Assembly (NCBI GenBank): GCA_036703315.1
Contig: DATNPH010000124.1
Span: 1 to 64,000 of the forward strand
Source of the DNA: DATNPH01 sp036703315
GTDB taxonomy: Bacteria; Cyanobacteriota; Cyanobacteriia; Cyanobacteriales; Coleofasciculaceae
Direction: 5' to 3'
DNA: 64,000 bases
The notes under the pieces are model-generated. The model was not told the origin of the DNA and did no database searches. It was given only the letters and a program-made list of their open reading frames with translations. Every line of letters begins with the position of its first letter. Position 1 is the first letter of the stretch. Shown one piece after another: positions 34,373 through 44,013 of the stretch. The position numbers and the translations under genes are program-made.

Positions 34373-34708
34373 TTAGCTAGCTGCTGCTTCTACTGCAACG
34401 GGTTCTGGTGCAGCTTTAGGCACTTCCTGCTTCAGGGTCAAGTAGCGAATCACTTCCTCGCTCAAGCGCATAGCCCGCTCAATTACTGCCACATGGCTGG
34501 GTGGAGCTTGGTAGTTCATCTGGATATAAATGCCTTCGCGTTGCTTCTGAATTTCATAAGCCAGACGACGCTTGCCGCGATGTTGAATCTCGACTGGTTC
34601 TGCGCCTTGCTCACGCAGAAGCGTTTCGTATTTCGCGATCGCTTGGTCTACCTGCTCCTCTCCCAAATCTGGGCGCAGGATATACATCATTTCGTAACTT
34701 TCGGGCAC
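34373..34708 (-). CDS. rpsF: 30S ribosomal protein S6
   Basis: 111 residues from GTG 34708 (PESYEMMYILRPDLGEE), preceded by AAGGAG about ten bases upstream; the frame runs 26 codons further but that stretch is not S6-like. The S6 core is present: YEMMYILRPDLGEEQVDQAI, GKRRLAYEIQKQREGIYIQMNY and AIERAMRLSEEVIRYLTLK. The Ala/Pro/Glu-rich tail after residue 95 is usual in cyanobacteria. It binds 16S rRNA with S18. It stands alone without rpsR, which is common in this phylum. Confidence 0.96.
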   Translation of the reverse strand: MPESYEMMYILRPDLGEEQVDQAIAKYETLLREQGAEPVEIQHRGKRRLAYEIQKQREGIYIQMNYQAPPSHVAVIERAMRLSEEVIRYLTLKQEVPKAAPEPVAVEAAAS

Positions 34709-34915
34709 AGGTGTTAATCTCCTTTTGGACAACTTGGCCTCTTCACAACAGATGGACAGCACAACATAAAGTGTCTGTCCACCCAATATTGAAGAAGCAA
34801 GGACTTAAAATCTTACTACTTTCTGGTATTAATTCTAGCTAGCTGCCAGAGTTAATTCACATCTGTAGAGACAAGAGATAGCTTTCGTTGAGTCACCAAG
34901 GAACACAAAAACGTT

Positions 34916-35707
34916 ATGGCGCACCGCTACGTCCGAATCAAAACTGACAAAGGACAAACTTACTACGGTTTGTTGCAACTAACGCGTAATATTCAGATAC
35001 TCGATGCACCGCCCTGGCTACAGGGGCAACCTACCAATTTAGAGTTGGAACCAGGCAATTACGAGTTGCTTGCTCCTTGTGCCCCCACAAAAATTGTTGC
35101 TGTCGGCAAGAACTATGCTGACCATGCTGCTGAAATGGGAACGCCTGTACCAAAAGAGCCAATCCTTTTTCTCAAACCGCCAACTGCCATCACGGCTGCC
35201 AGTCGGGAAATCCATTTTCCTCCTCAGTCGCAACGAGTGGACTATGAGGGAGAGTTGGCACTGGTAATTGGTGAGCATTGTGTAGACTGCACACCCGAAC
35301 AGGCTCAAAGCAAAATTTGGGGCTATACCATTGCTAATGATGTCACAGCCCGTGATTTACAAAAGCAGGATGGTCAATGGACAAGAGGCAAGGGCTTCAA
35401 TAGCTTTTGTCCACTTGGACCTTGGATTGTGCGAGAGTTGAACCCTGGAGCCAGGTTACAAACCTTTTTGAACGATGAGCCTCAGCCTCGGCAATCAGCG
35501 TTGATCAATCAGATGGTGTTTTCGCCAGAATTTCTGGTGTCTTACATTTCTCAGGTAATGACGTTGCTACCGGGAGACGTTGTGCTTACGGGGACACCCG
35601 AAGGAGTTGGGCCAATGCAAATAGGCGATCGCGTCCGTGTTGAAATTGAAGGTATTGGTCACCTGGAAAACACAGTTGTCCCACGCTCTTCACCAGTAAC
35701 GCTTTAG
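34916..35707 (+). CDS. Fumarylacetoacetate hydrolase family protein
   Basis: 263 residues. The FAH catalytic domain (about 55-260) has metal ligands in VDYEGELALVIG (two Glu) and the Asp in IANDVTARDLQ, with KGFNSFCPLGPWIV and GDVVLTGTPEGVGPM closing the site. Relatives include 2-hydroxyhepta-2,4-diene-1,7-dioate isomerase, acylpyruvate hydrolase and oxaloacetate tautomerase/decarboxylase. Substrate cannot be set from sequence. The N-terminal 50 residues are the usual beta-sheet cap. Confidence 0.88.
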   Translation: MAHRYVRIKTDKGQTYYGLLQLTRNIQILDAPPWLQGQPTNLELEPGNYELLAPCAPTKIVAVGKNYADHAAEMGTPVPKEPILFLKPPTAITAASREIHFPPQSQRVDYEGELALVIGEHCVDCTPEQAQSKIWGYTIANDVTARDLQKQDGQWTRGKGFNSFCPLGPWIVRELNPGARLQTFLNDEPQPRQSALINQMVFSPEFLVSYISQVMTLLPGDVVLTGTPEGVGPMQIGDRVRVEIEGIGHLENTVVPRSSPVTL

Positions 35708-35792
35708 GAAAAGAGCTAGGGCAATTGAATAGATAAGAGCCTAAGCACTTGGTTTCTTTTGCTATGTTAACTAGCCCAAAAGCTAGTTACTT

Positions 35793-36269
35793 TTAGCGTA
35801 CTTGTGCGTAAACCGCTTCCGAGAGCGTTGGAATTTCTGCGTAACGTCCGAATAGTGACTGAAAAATTGAATAGCCACAGGCGGCAACTGTTCCCAGAAA
35901 AATGACATTGAGCAATGTTTCTGTTACTAAGTTATTACCCAGCGCTGGTAGCAAAATCTGTAAAACCAGGCTGCACAAAACCAGGAGAATGTCTAGAAGA
36001 ATTGCCTGCATTGTGTTGAAACGAATGAAATGGGCAATTCTTTCGTTTCGAACTACTAATAAGAACAATAGGAAAAAAATGACCAATCCCGCCAAAGGTA
36101 TGGTGTTGTAGATGAATAATACTGGTTGTAGCGGTAGCAAAAGTATCTTCAAATCCGGAAACTGTCGAAACAAAATACTACCAAATGGTAGTCCAGAGAT
36201 GATGGGGAGTAGATAAGGAAGGCAGGCAAAAATTCGGTCTTTAACTGTCGTTGACCCACGCCAAGTCAT
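35793..36269 (-). CDS. Tic20-family (Ycf60-like) membrane protein
   Basis: 158 residues with four membrane helices (about 15-35, 55-73, 85-108 and 118-138). VKDRIFACLPYLLPIISGLPFG and HFIRFNTMQAILLDILLVL are typical of cyanobacterial Tic20 homologues. In chloroplasts the family forms part of the inner-envelope protein channel; in cyanobacteria the role is unsettled. Transcribed alone leftward. Confidence 0.88.
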   Translation of the reverse strand: MTWRGSTTVKDRIFACLPYLLPIISGLPFGSILFRQFPDLKILLLPLQPVLFIYNTIPLAGLVIFFLLFLLVVRNERIAHFIRFNTMQAILLDILLVLCSLVLQILLPALGNNLVTETLLNVIFLGTVAACGYSIFQSLFGRYAEIPTLSEAVYAQVR

Positions 36270-36428
36270 CGTGCGTTCTCCTTGTGGATGTTACTAATTT
36301 TTTTCCTGACTAAGTTCAGGATAGCGCAGGTGAATAGTCTACATTGACTCAATAGCCGCTAGATTCTTCGCTCAGCTACCGCTCAAGCGCTGCCCAGGAA
36401 AAGCCAAACTTCCTTTCTCGTATCGAGA

Positions 36429-36626
36429 CTATTCGATATTAGCAATGCGGAAGCCCATCTCACACTCATACTGGTCTGGTTGATGGGGCGTAAGCTTACC
36501 AAGCGCATGACCACACCTTAGTTTCCCCTGACGCCAACGGGGTTGACCGCTTTTATCAGCCAGTAGACAACTGTGACAAACTTGAGTTGGTGAAAGTATT
36601 TGCTCGTCCATAAGAATGACTAACAT
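36429..36626 (-). CDS. Small conserved protein with zinc-ribbon-like cysteines
   Basis: 65 residues from ATG 36626, which has GGAGG six bases upstream and is therefore preferred to the internal Met6. CHSC (17-20), C38, H40 and C55 could bind zinc. The sequence QVCHSCLLADKSGQPRWRQG looks like a conserved cyanobacterial protein. No function is known to me. Transcribed alone. Confidence 0.7.
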   Translation of the reverse strand: MLVILMDEQILSPTQVCHSCLLADKSGQPRWRQGKLRCGHALGKLTPHQPDQYECEMGFRIANIE

Positions 36627-37216
36627 CTTAGTCCTCCGTCACTCCTTCAGGCTCTTACTTATATTTTAAGTGAGGTCTTTGGAGAGAGTGTGTACATTAA
36701 CATACAGCTTAATGTTCAACTCTTAAGAAATTGTGTCTATAGCATCACAGTTTATTGTTGGATCTGTGGGGAATTATCGTAATTTTATTCAATGGGAGAT
36801 AGGGGATAGTGTTGGAGTTGGTGAAAATGCCCCAGATAAATTTGGTCGCTACACGTCGTGAACGCTAACGAGTGCTGCATGTTCTCCCACCTTTCATTAC
36901 AGAAAAGCGGCGAGGAAACCCATGCCAAGAGTAGGGGTGGGACGGCGCTTAAAGCGACGAAGTAATTCGCCGCACGCCGCTCTACTGAATCAGCGTCGCC
37001 CCTGTCCATAATCATCAGTCATTAGTCATTAGTTTTTTAAAGCGTGGGATGAACTTAACCAGGCTATAGAGCTATGGAGAGTTCCCGACGGAATGTTAAG
37101 ATAGTTGACTCTATAGATAAGTACAGGCTCAGATGCGTACTGCGAACCAGCGTCTACCGAGTGCAGCAGCTGACCTAAGAAACTGAACTGAAGCACGTCT
37201 CTAGGGATTGACATAA
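36627..37216. other. Intergenic region upstream of glyA
   Basis: 590 bases without a supported gene. A short run TCAGTCATTAGTCATTAG at 37015-37032, followed by six T, repeats the STRR boundary pattern seen elsewhere. I looked for a riboswitch ahead of glyA and found no recognisable one. Confidence 0.5.
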
Positions 37217-38500
37217 GTGACTCAAACTAACTTAGATTTTCTCGCTCAAACTGATCCAGCTGTCGCTGAGTGTCTAAGCCAAGAACTCCAGCGCCAACGG
37301 GATCATTTAGAGCTAATTGCTAGTGAAAACTTCACCTCACCAGCCGTGCTGGCAGCTCAAGGCTCAGTGCTGACAAATAAGTATGCTGAGGGGCTACCGA
37401 GAAAACGTTACTACGGCGGCTGTGAGTTCATCGACAAAGTTGAGCAGTTGGCAATTGACCGGGCAAAAGAGCTATTTGGAGCCGCCCATGCCAATGTTCA
37501 GCCCCATTCAGGTGCTCAGGCTAACTTTGCCGTGTTTTTGGCTCTGCTGGAGCCAGGAGACACGATTATGGGAATGGACTTATCCCATGGGGGGCACCTG
37601 ACTCACGGTTCACCCGTCAATGTATCGGGTAAGTGGTTCAAGGTTTGTCACTATGGCGTCAGTCCCCAAACTGAGCAACTCGACTATGATCAGGTTCGGG
37701 AACTGGCACTAAAAGAGCGCCCTAAGCTGCTAATCTGCGGCTATTCGGCTTATCCCCGTGTAATTGACTTTGAAAAATTCAGAAGCATTGCGGATGAAGT
37801 GGGTGCCTACCTACTAGCAGATATTGCTCACATTGCCGGTTTAGTTGCCACGGGTCATCACCCTAGCCCAATTCCCTACTGTGATGTTGTTACTACCACC
37901 ACCCACAAGACTCTGCGAGGACCCAGAGGGGGTTTGATTCTTACCCGTGACGCTGAACTGGGTAAGAAGTTGGATAAAGCGGTATTTCCCGGCTCTCAGG
38001 GGGGTCCGTTGGAGCATGTGATTGCAGCAAAAGCTGTGGCATTTGGCGAAGCGCTCAAACCGTCGTTCAAAGAGTATTCCGCTCAAGTGATTGAAAATGC
38101 GAAGGCTCTAGCAACCCAGCTGCAAAAGCGGGGCTTAAATATTGTTTCTGGCGGTACCGATAATCATCTGCTACTTGTTGATTTACGCTCTATTAATCTG
38201 ACTGGCAAGCGAGCTGACCAACTGGTAAGCGGTGTCAATATTACCGCCAACAAGAATACTGTTCCGTTTGATCCAGAATCACCGTTTGTGACTAGTGGCT
38301 TGCGCTTGGGTTCACCGGCAATGACTACACGGGGGATGGGACAAGCGGAATTCACCGAGATTGCTGACATTATTGCCGATCGCCTACTCAATCCAGAGGA
38401 CGAGACAGTGGCGGCAGAGTGTCGGCGTCGGGTTGCCCAGTTGTGCGATCGCTTTCCCTTGTATCCTCATTTGAGGATTCCTGTACCTACTCTTGTGTGA
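37217..38500 (+). CDS. glyA: Serine hydroxymethyltransferase
   Basis: 427 residues beginning at GTG 37217. It converts serine and tetrahydrofolate to glycine and 5,10-methylene-THF in the cytosol; in cyanobacteria it also serves photorespiration. The PLP-binding Lys is in TTTTHKTLRGPRGG (about residue 230). ASENFTS, KYAEGLPRKRYYGGCE and NVQPHSGAQANFAVF are family signatures. Full length, intact, single-gene unit. Confidence 0.97.
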   Translation: MTQTNLDFLAQTDPAVAECLSQELQRQRDHLELIASENFTSPAVLAAQGSVLTNKYAEGLPRKRYYGGCEFIDKVEQLAIDRAKELFGAAHANVQPHSGAQANFAVFLALLEPGDTIMGMDLSHGGHLTHGSPVNVSGKWFKVCHYGVSPQTEQLDYDQVRELALKERPKLLICGYSAYPRVIDFEKFRSIADEVGAYLLADIAHIAGLVATGHHPSPIPYCDVVTTTTHKTLRGPRGGLILTRDAELGKKLDKAVFPGSQGGPLEHVIAAKAVAFGEALKPSFKEYSAQVIENAKALATQLQKRGLNIVSGGTDNHLLLVDLRSINLTGKRADQLVSGVNITANKNTVPFDPESPFVTSGLRLGSPAMTTRGMGQAEFTEIADIIADRLLNPEDETVAAECRRRVAQLCDRFPLYPHLRIPVPTLV

Positions 38501-38659
38501 ACCCCAGCAAAACAACTGACTCGGTGTTCTAACACTGAGGGTGAGGAGTTTATCGTTGGCTTTTTCTAGCCTTCCTAGTCAATACTCTTCTGCCCTAGGT
38601 GCAACGATGCTATGGGTTACACCTGTTGGCAAGTCTAGCGGCGGAATGCTCAAACTAGT

Positions 38660-38759
38660 AATTAGCGACTAGCCCTTAGTCCGCAAGCTAATGGCTAATC
38701 GCTAATCGCTAATGGCTCATAGCAATGAACTATGAACAATTAGCAATTAGCAATGAACT
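38660..38759. repeat. Heptamer-like spacer before cinA
   Basis: Variants of TAGCGAT/TAGCAAT (GCTAATCGCTAATCGCTAAT, AATTAGCAATTAGCAATG) run to the cinA start codon and remove any normal ribosome-binding site. Similar sequence occurs at 45175-45225 and 48100-48210. Confidence 0.6.
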
Positions 38760-40037
38760 ATGAGTGCTGAAATCATTTGTGTTGGAACCGAGTTGCTCCT
38801 AGGTGATATTCTTAACACCAATGCCCAGTTTTTATCGCTTGAATTAGCAGATTTGGGTATTCCTCACTACTATCAGACGGTGGTGGGAGATAATCCAGAG
38901 CGTTTGAAGCATGTGTTGGCAATTGCTAGCGATCGCTCTAATATCCTGATTTTTACTGGCGGTCTTGGTCCAACACCTGATGACCTTACTACTGAAACGA
39001 TCGCTGACTTTTTTGGTGTTCCCCTGGTTGAACAACAAGACGTACTGGAAGATATCACCAAAAAATTTGCCCAACGAGGGCGTGAGATGACACCCAGTAA
39101 CCGTAAGCAAGCGTTGATTCCAAAGGGTGCTGAAGTTTTACCTAACCCTGGAGGAACGGCTCCTGGTATCATCTGGCAACCTCACTCCGGCTTAACGATT
39201 CTGACCTTCCCTGGCGTTCCCAGTGAAATGCAACGCATGTGGCGGGAAACAGCTGTTCCTTATCTTAAAAGTCAAGGCTGGGGTAAACAAATCATCCATA
39301 GCCGCACCTTGAGATTTTGGGGAATTGGCGAGTCAGCTTTGGCTGAAAAAGTTGCTCCCTTTCTCAACTTACCCAATCCTACCGTTGCACCCTATGCCAG
39401 TCAGGGAGAGGTGAGGTTACGAGTTTCGGCGTGTGCCGCTTCACAAACTGAGGCAGAACAATTGATTGAACCCGTGGCGCGACAACTTCGACAAATTGCG
39501 GGACTAGACTATTTCGGTACTGACACTGATACCCTCGCGTCTGTAGTGGGTCAGCTGTTGACTGAGGCTTCGGAAACCCTTAGTGTTGCCGAATCCTGCA
39601 CGGGCGGAGGTCTGGGGAGTATGATCACCAATGTTTCCGGGAGTTCCAATTACTTTCTAGGAGGCGTTATTTCCTATGACAACTCCGTGAAAGCTAATGT
39701 TTTGGGTGTTACTCAGTCAGACTTGTATACTGTTGGTGCTGTCAGCAAATCGGTGGCATTGCAAATGGCCGCTGGGGTGCGATCGCTCCTCTCCTCGCAC
39801 TGGGGACTCAGTATCACTGGCATTGCTGGACCCGGTGGCGGGACAGATAGCAAGCCTGTTGGTCTTGTTTATATCGGATTGGCGCAACCTGAGGGTACTG
39901 TGGAATGCTTCAAGTATCAGTTAGGTCAAAATCGCACTCGGGATTTCATTCGTCATGCCAGCGCCTGCAATGCTCTCGACCAGCTACGGCGTAAATTACT
40001 AGCCAGAGGTAGCAGTATAAATCATCGTCAACGGTGA
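38760..40037 (+). CDS. cinA: CinA-family protein (NMN amidohydrolase / ADP-ribose pyrophosphatase type)
   Basis: 425 residues with the full two-domain layout: an N-terminal molybdopterin-binding-like COG1058 domain (IICVGTELLLGDILNTNAQFL, FTGGLGPTPDDLTTE) and a C-terminal CinA/PncC domain (SVAESCTGGGLGSMITNVSG, SITGIAGPGGGTDSKPVGLV). PncC deamidates NMN in NAD recycling. The start ATG 38760 directly follows repeat sequence with no clear Shine-Dalgarno. Confidence 0.93.
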   Translation: MSAEIICVGTELLLGDILNTNAQFLSLELADLGIPHYYQTVVGDNPERLKHVLAIASDRSNILIFTGGLGPTPDDLTTETIADFFGVPLVEQQDVLEDITKKFAQRGREMTPSNRKQALIPKGAEVLPNPGGTAPGIIWQPHSGLTILTFPGVPSEMQRMWRETAVPYLKSQGWGKQIIHSRTLRFWGIGESALAEKVAPFLNLPNPTVAPYASQGEVRLRVSACAASQTEAEQLIEPVARQLRQIAGLDYFGTDTDTLASVVGQLLTEASETLSVAESCTGGGLGSMITNVSGSSNYFLGGVISYDNSVKANVLGVTQSDLYTVGAVSKSVALQMAAGVRSLLSSHWGLSITGIAGPGGGTDSKPVGLVYIGLAQPEGTVECFKYQLGQNRTRDFIRHASACNALDQLRRKLLARGSSINHRQR

Positions 40038-40336
40038 CAAGTGATAATTGCTCAAGTAACTCATAACTTAAAGTAGATGCAAGATGCCGCTTTTGAGCAA
40101 GTTATCTCCTAACCTCTTCTCTAGTAGGATGGAAATGGTTTTAGTCAGTGTGTTAATCTTAGACTAATAAGAAACGCAACACTTAGGGTTTTTTTTCTCA
40201 AACAGTGTCTGCCAAAAGAAACGCTCAGGTAATCTAAACTCTCTTGACTTCCCACTCTAAGATGGATGCCAGTAGATTTTTATGATTGTCCTGCTGTAAA
40301 GAATATACAGGTTGTCTTACAGGAGCTTTCTGTTTA

Positions 40337-40474
40337 ATGGATTATATAGAAGAGGTCTTGGAAAAACTTAAAGAATGGGCTCGTCGGCTCATTGAAACCC
40401 TCCTAGGACCAGAGGCGCACCCAGAACATGAACCAATTCCCATCCCTGTTAATGAGCCACGCCGTCGCCGCTAA
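40337..40474 (+). CDS. Very short amphipathic protein upstream of aroQ
   Basis: 45 residues from ATG 40337, with AGGAG about eleven bases upstream. The first 25 form an amphipathic helix (MDYIEEVLEKLKEWARRLIE), followed by a Pro/His/Glu-rich and Arg-ending tail (EPIPIPVNEPRRRR). It stops 12 bases before the aroQ start, so the two are probably co-translated. I know no function; conservation next to aroQ would confirm it. Confidence 0.6.
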   Translation: MDYIEEVLEKLKEWARRLIETLLGPEAHPEHEPIPIPVNEPRRRR

Positions 40475-40486
40475 TCGTTTACACCT

Positions 40487-40966
40487 GTGGCTGATGATAC
40501 TCGGAGCTTTTTAAGTATCCTGGTTTTGCATGGTCCCAATCTAAATCTACTGGGACGTAGAGAGCCAGGAATTTACGGGTCCGTGACTTTAGATGAGATT
40601 AACCACCTGTTAGAGCAGCAGGGGCAGACACTGGGCTGCAAAGTTTTGGCATTGCAGTCCAACCATGAAGGTGTCTTGGTGGACACAATTCATGATGCCT
40701 TAGGGAAACACCAAGGTATTGTGATTAATGCTGGTGCCTACACTCATACCAGTGTTGCGATACGCGATGCCTTAGCCGCAGTAGTGATTCCTACGGTAGA
40801 GGTTCATCTCAGTAACATTTATCAACGCGAAGCGTTTCGGCATCACTCCTTCATCGCACCCGTTGCAATTGGACAAATTAGTGGTTTTGGTGCTGAAAGT
40901 TATCGGCTAGGTCTACAGGCTCTAGTTCATTACCTGAGAAAACAAAATGCCAACGGATTAGAATAA
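40487..40966 (+). CDS. aroQ: 3-dehydroquinate dehydratase, type II
   Basis: 159 residues beginning at GTG 40487. It catalyses step three of the shikimate pathway. LVLHGPNLNLLGRREPGIYG carries the catalytic Tyr and Arg, NAGAYTHTS the anion-binding segment, and EVHLSNIYQREAFRHHS the catalytic His. About 10 extra N-terminal residues precede the core. Likely co-transcribed with the short upstream gene. Confidence 0.95.
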   Translation: MADDTRSFLSILVLHGPNLNLLGRREPGIYGSVTLDEINHLLEQQGQTLGCKVLALQSNHEGVLVDTIHDALGKHQGIVINAGAYTHTSVAIRDALAAVVIPTVEVHLSNIYQREAFRHHSFIAPVAIGQISGFGAESYRLGLQALVHYLRKQNANGLE

Positions 40967-41014
40967 TCCTTGTTGAGACGTTTAGAATCTCGGCTAACTG
41001 TTGGACAAGCCGGA

Positions 41015-42253
41015 TTAGTCGCCTACTCTACTATCGATTTTGAGGTTTATCGGGAAGGTTACGGTAAACGTAGAGCCTACTCCGACTTCAGAAACCAGCT
41101 GAATTTCTCCCTGTAGCAGCTTGACGAGGCGCGAAACAATAGATAGTCCTAAACCAGTGCCTTCGTGCTTTCCACGCCCTTGGTTGAAAAAGGCTTGCGA
41201 GTAAGGTTCAAATATGCGGCTTTGATCTTCTGGGGCAATACCAATACCAGTATCAGTAACAGCAATGCGCCATTTCTCCCCGGGTACAGTATTGCAACTA
41301 ATTTGAATCAAGCCAACATCTGTATAGCGAACAGCGTTGCCCAGGAGATTGGTTAAAATCTGTTGCAAGCGAAAAGGATCAGTCAGCACTTTAGAAGGAG
41401 TGGGTGACTCGGAGTGATCGCCGCTAGCCGAATCATAATCTGTTTTCAGTTGCAAGCCTTTAGCCTGTGCCAGTGGTTCGATCATTTCACTCACCGTAGT
41501 AACCACCGAACAAACATCAATAAACTCCAAATTCAACTTAATTTGGGCTGCTTCATAGCGTGATAACTCTAGCACATCATTGACGATACGCAGCAGATGC
41601 TGCCCTCCTTGTAGCACTCGCTCAATACTGCGGATAGTCGGAGAGGTAGAGTCAGCGTTGACGTTTTGTTGTTGTAGACGCAGGATAAGTTCTGAGTAGC
41701 CAATTACAGCCGTGAGTGGTGTCTTCAACTCATGAGCTAAGTGAGAAAGATGGTCTTTGCTTGCCTCAAAAAGACGAGTCAGTTCTTGGTTAGTTAACGT
41801 CAACTGACTCCGAAGCTGTTCTAATTCCTGCAAACGCTCTTGTACATAGCTTTTAAAGCATTGAGAAATTGCTTCATCTAGCACTGTATCAATTTGGCGA
41901 AATGTTTGAATAATCTCCTGAGGAGAACTTTCCAGGCAGTGAGATTCTAACACTGAAAAAGTAATCCGACGCAGGAGACTGTACTCTTTCATAATTTCCG
42001 CCGGATCATAACCTTGTCTAGCTCGTAAAGTCCCATGATCCAAACTGGCTTGGGTAATCCTTTCAAAAATCTCTTCTCGAGGATGTTCCAGCACCGATGC
42101 CAATGATTTGAGAAGCTTAGGAAGTGAATCCCCTAGAGCTGTATCAGACACATCTACTGAACTTTGTATCTGGCGGTCTTGACGGACTGCATCAATCCAT
42201 CGTTCCATAATTGTGTCAGTTTGCTTAGCAATTAGTTGGCTAGCGTTTAGCAT
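41015..42253 (-). CDS. Cytosolic sensor histidine kinase with RsbRD-like N-terminal domain
   Basis: 412 residues, no membrane segments. Residues 1-140 are an all-helical RsbRD/RsbU-type sensor domain (IMERWIDAVRQDRQI, AEIMKEYSLLRRITF). A coiled coil (140-165) leads to HisKA with H174 in LAHELKTPLTAVIGYSELI, and to the HATPase with N-box (NLLGNAVRYT), DTGIGIAPED and GTGLGLSIV. Complete and probably active. No response regulator is adjacent. Convergent with aroQ, with a gap of 48 bases. Confidence 0.9.
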   Translation of the reverse strand: MLNASQLIAKQTDTIMERWIDAVRQDRQIQSSVDVSDTALGDSLPKLLKSLASVLEHPREEIFERITQASLDHGTLRARQGYDPAEIMKEYSLLRRITFSVLESHCLESSPQEIIQTFRQIDTVLDEAISQCFKSYVQERLQELEQLRSQLTLTNQELTRLFEASKDHLSHLAHELKTPLTAVIGYSELILRLQQQNVNADSTSPTIRSIERVLQGGQHLLRIVNDVLELSRYEAAQIKLNLEFIDVCSVVTTVSEMIEPLAQAKGLQLKTDYDSASGDHSESPTPSKVLTDPFRLQQILTNLLGNAVRYTDVGLIQISCNTVPGEKWRIAVTDTGIGIAPEDQSRIFEPYSQAFFNQGRGKHEGTGLGLSIVSRLVKLLQGEIQLVSEVGVGSTFTVTFPINLKIDSRVGD

Positions 42254-42429
42254 GGATCAGGATGTTCATGGTGGCAACTACCGTAACTCTAATTTTTAAA
42301 TGAGTAGATCAGGATAAGAAATTCTATATTTTGTACAAGTTTGCTTGACCCGCTTAAATGAATTGCACCCCATCCTCACCTAAGTTAGGGGTGCAATTCA
42401 AGTATTAGGACACGATTAGTTTAAAAGTC

Positions 42430-43428
42430 TCAAACATTTCTACTTAGTTGTGGTGTTTGCTCTCCCTTCTTACTTATCTCTATCGCTTTTCTCGCATCTT
42501 TTCCAAAATTCCACAGTTGTTTCATTTCTTTGGTAGCTCGTCTCCAAGCACGCCTGAAGATCGTATTGCGCCATCCCGACCAAGCCGTCTGGTCAAGATA
42601 TTGGAAGAATAAATCTTTTGCTGGGTGAGAACAGCCTTGATGCCAAGGTTTAGGCGAAGTCGTATAGTGAACAATGTAGGGATGCTCAAGAAGCTCCTGA
42701 TAAAGCGGCTCGTCATAGGGACTATCTTGCCATGATGAATACGTGTAGATCCGAGGCATCTGATTCCAGCGCGGGTTCAGTTCTCCCCATTTTCCAGCAA
42801 GTACAGCGTTGAGTCCATCTTGATCGTGATCGCGCACATAGTCTTTATTACGTTCAAGATATTCGACAACCTTTTGGGGAATATTATCAGTACGCCACTT
42901 TTCAAGATTAATTACTAAAAGTCCAGCATTAAAATATTTATAGTCTGGATTAATGCCTACCTCCTTGTAGTTTCTCAGCCCGCCAGACATCCGGATATAG
43001 CGCTGGTTATCATCCTGAACAGCTAAAACATAGTTATCACCGATATCTATATTCCATAGCTGTTCTAAATCTCCCTTGACGACCATGTCGCTATCAAGAT
43101 AGATAACCTTGTTAAAATGCCTGGGGACAAGTTGAGGAATGAGCAGACGATAATAGGTGACAATCGTCAAGTGTCTTTCTACTTTTAGGTTTTCAACGAG
43201 TGCTTTATTGGGCTGTACCCAGGAAATATCAACCTGATCAGGGTCAATAGATTGGAGAATTCGGCGTTGACTACGCTGACTAATCCCACCATCAATAATG
43301 AATAGGGCTATCTTTGGCTTGTTTTTGAGATTCACTAGTGCTGAATGAAGAGTGACAGCTAGTGGCACGGCATAGTTTTCATCAGCAGCACAGACAAGAG
43401 CGATTGGCTGACTGTTTGAATTAACCAT
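42430..43428 (-). CDS. Glycosyltransferase family 8 protein
   Basis: 332 residues. The GT-A fold opens with IALVCAADENYAVPLAVTLHSAL, and the metal-binding DxD motif is in YLDSDMVVKGDLEQLW (112-114). A second metal ligand is probably the His of HYTTSPKPWHQG near residue 255. GT8 enzymes (LgtC, glycogenin, galactinol synthase) transfer sugars with retention. There is no polysaccharide cluster nearby, so acceptor and donor are open. The basic C-terminus (RRAWRRATKEMKQLW) may touch membrane. Confidence 0.9.
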   Translation of the reverse strand: MVNSNSQPIALVCAADENYAVPLAVTLHSALVNLKNKPKIALFIIDGGISQRSQRRILQSIDPDQVDISWVQPNKALVENLKVERHLTIVTYYRLLIPQLVPRHFNKVIYLDSDMVVKGDLEQLWNIDIGDNYVLAVQDDNQRYIRMSGGLRNYKEVGINPDYKYFNAGLLVINLEKWRTDNIPQKVVEYLERNKDYVRDHDQDGLNAVLAGKWGELNPRWNQMPRIYTYSSWQDSPYDEPLYQELLEHPYIVHYTTSPKPWHQGCSHPAKDLFFQYLDQTAWSGWRNTIFRRAWRRATKEMKQLWNFGKDARKAIEISKKGEQTPQLSRNV

Positions 43429-44013
43429 TGGTAGAATCTCCTAAATATATTTTGCAGATTCATTGGGTTGACTTGAGCCAGATAACCGTGGTTTAGGCTT
43501 CCACTATCTCTCTAAGCCCGACCTGCTAGAGGCAACTATTGTTCAAGCTAGGTATCTACAGGAAACAATAAGCAAAGCTGTGAAATTTGAACTCATGTAA
43601 AGCGTCTATTCATAAAATCTTTATACAAAGTGACCTTATGTGAAGTTCTTATAAGGCTGACCTGATTGAGGTTATTTTGTCACTCTATCGAAAGATATAA
43701 AAATGAGACGAGTCTGGAGTTGAGGAATCATAAAGGTTTGGAGTTTCAGGCTGAGTAGCAATATTTGAAATCTTGTGTACAAAATTTCTAAATATTGCTC
43801 TGAATTATCATGAAACACGGTAATAACTTAGTATTTTTACTAAAAAATTAAAAAAACTTAGTATTTTAAAGGACAGGCACCTACTCAGTCATTTAGACTA
43901 GACTAAACTCGGATACATTAACCTTTGACTTCTAGCAGATAGGTAATTACAACCATATTTTTGGCAATACTATAGCGGGAGTAAGGGAGGTTATTAGCCG
44001 ATAGAAGGCATTG
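43429..44013. other. AT-rich intergenic region
   Basis: 585 bases between divergent genes. A direct repeat AACTTAGTATTTT occurs twice near 43826-43873. No gene, riboswitch or clear promoter is identified. Confidence 0.5.

Noticed and set aside
37040..37216. Glycine riboswitch before glyA
   Set aside because: No tandem aptamer-like stems or conserved boxes could be drawn.
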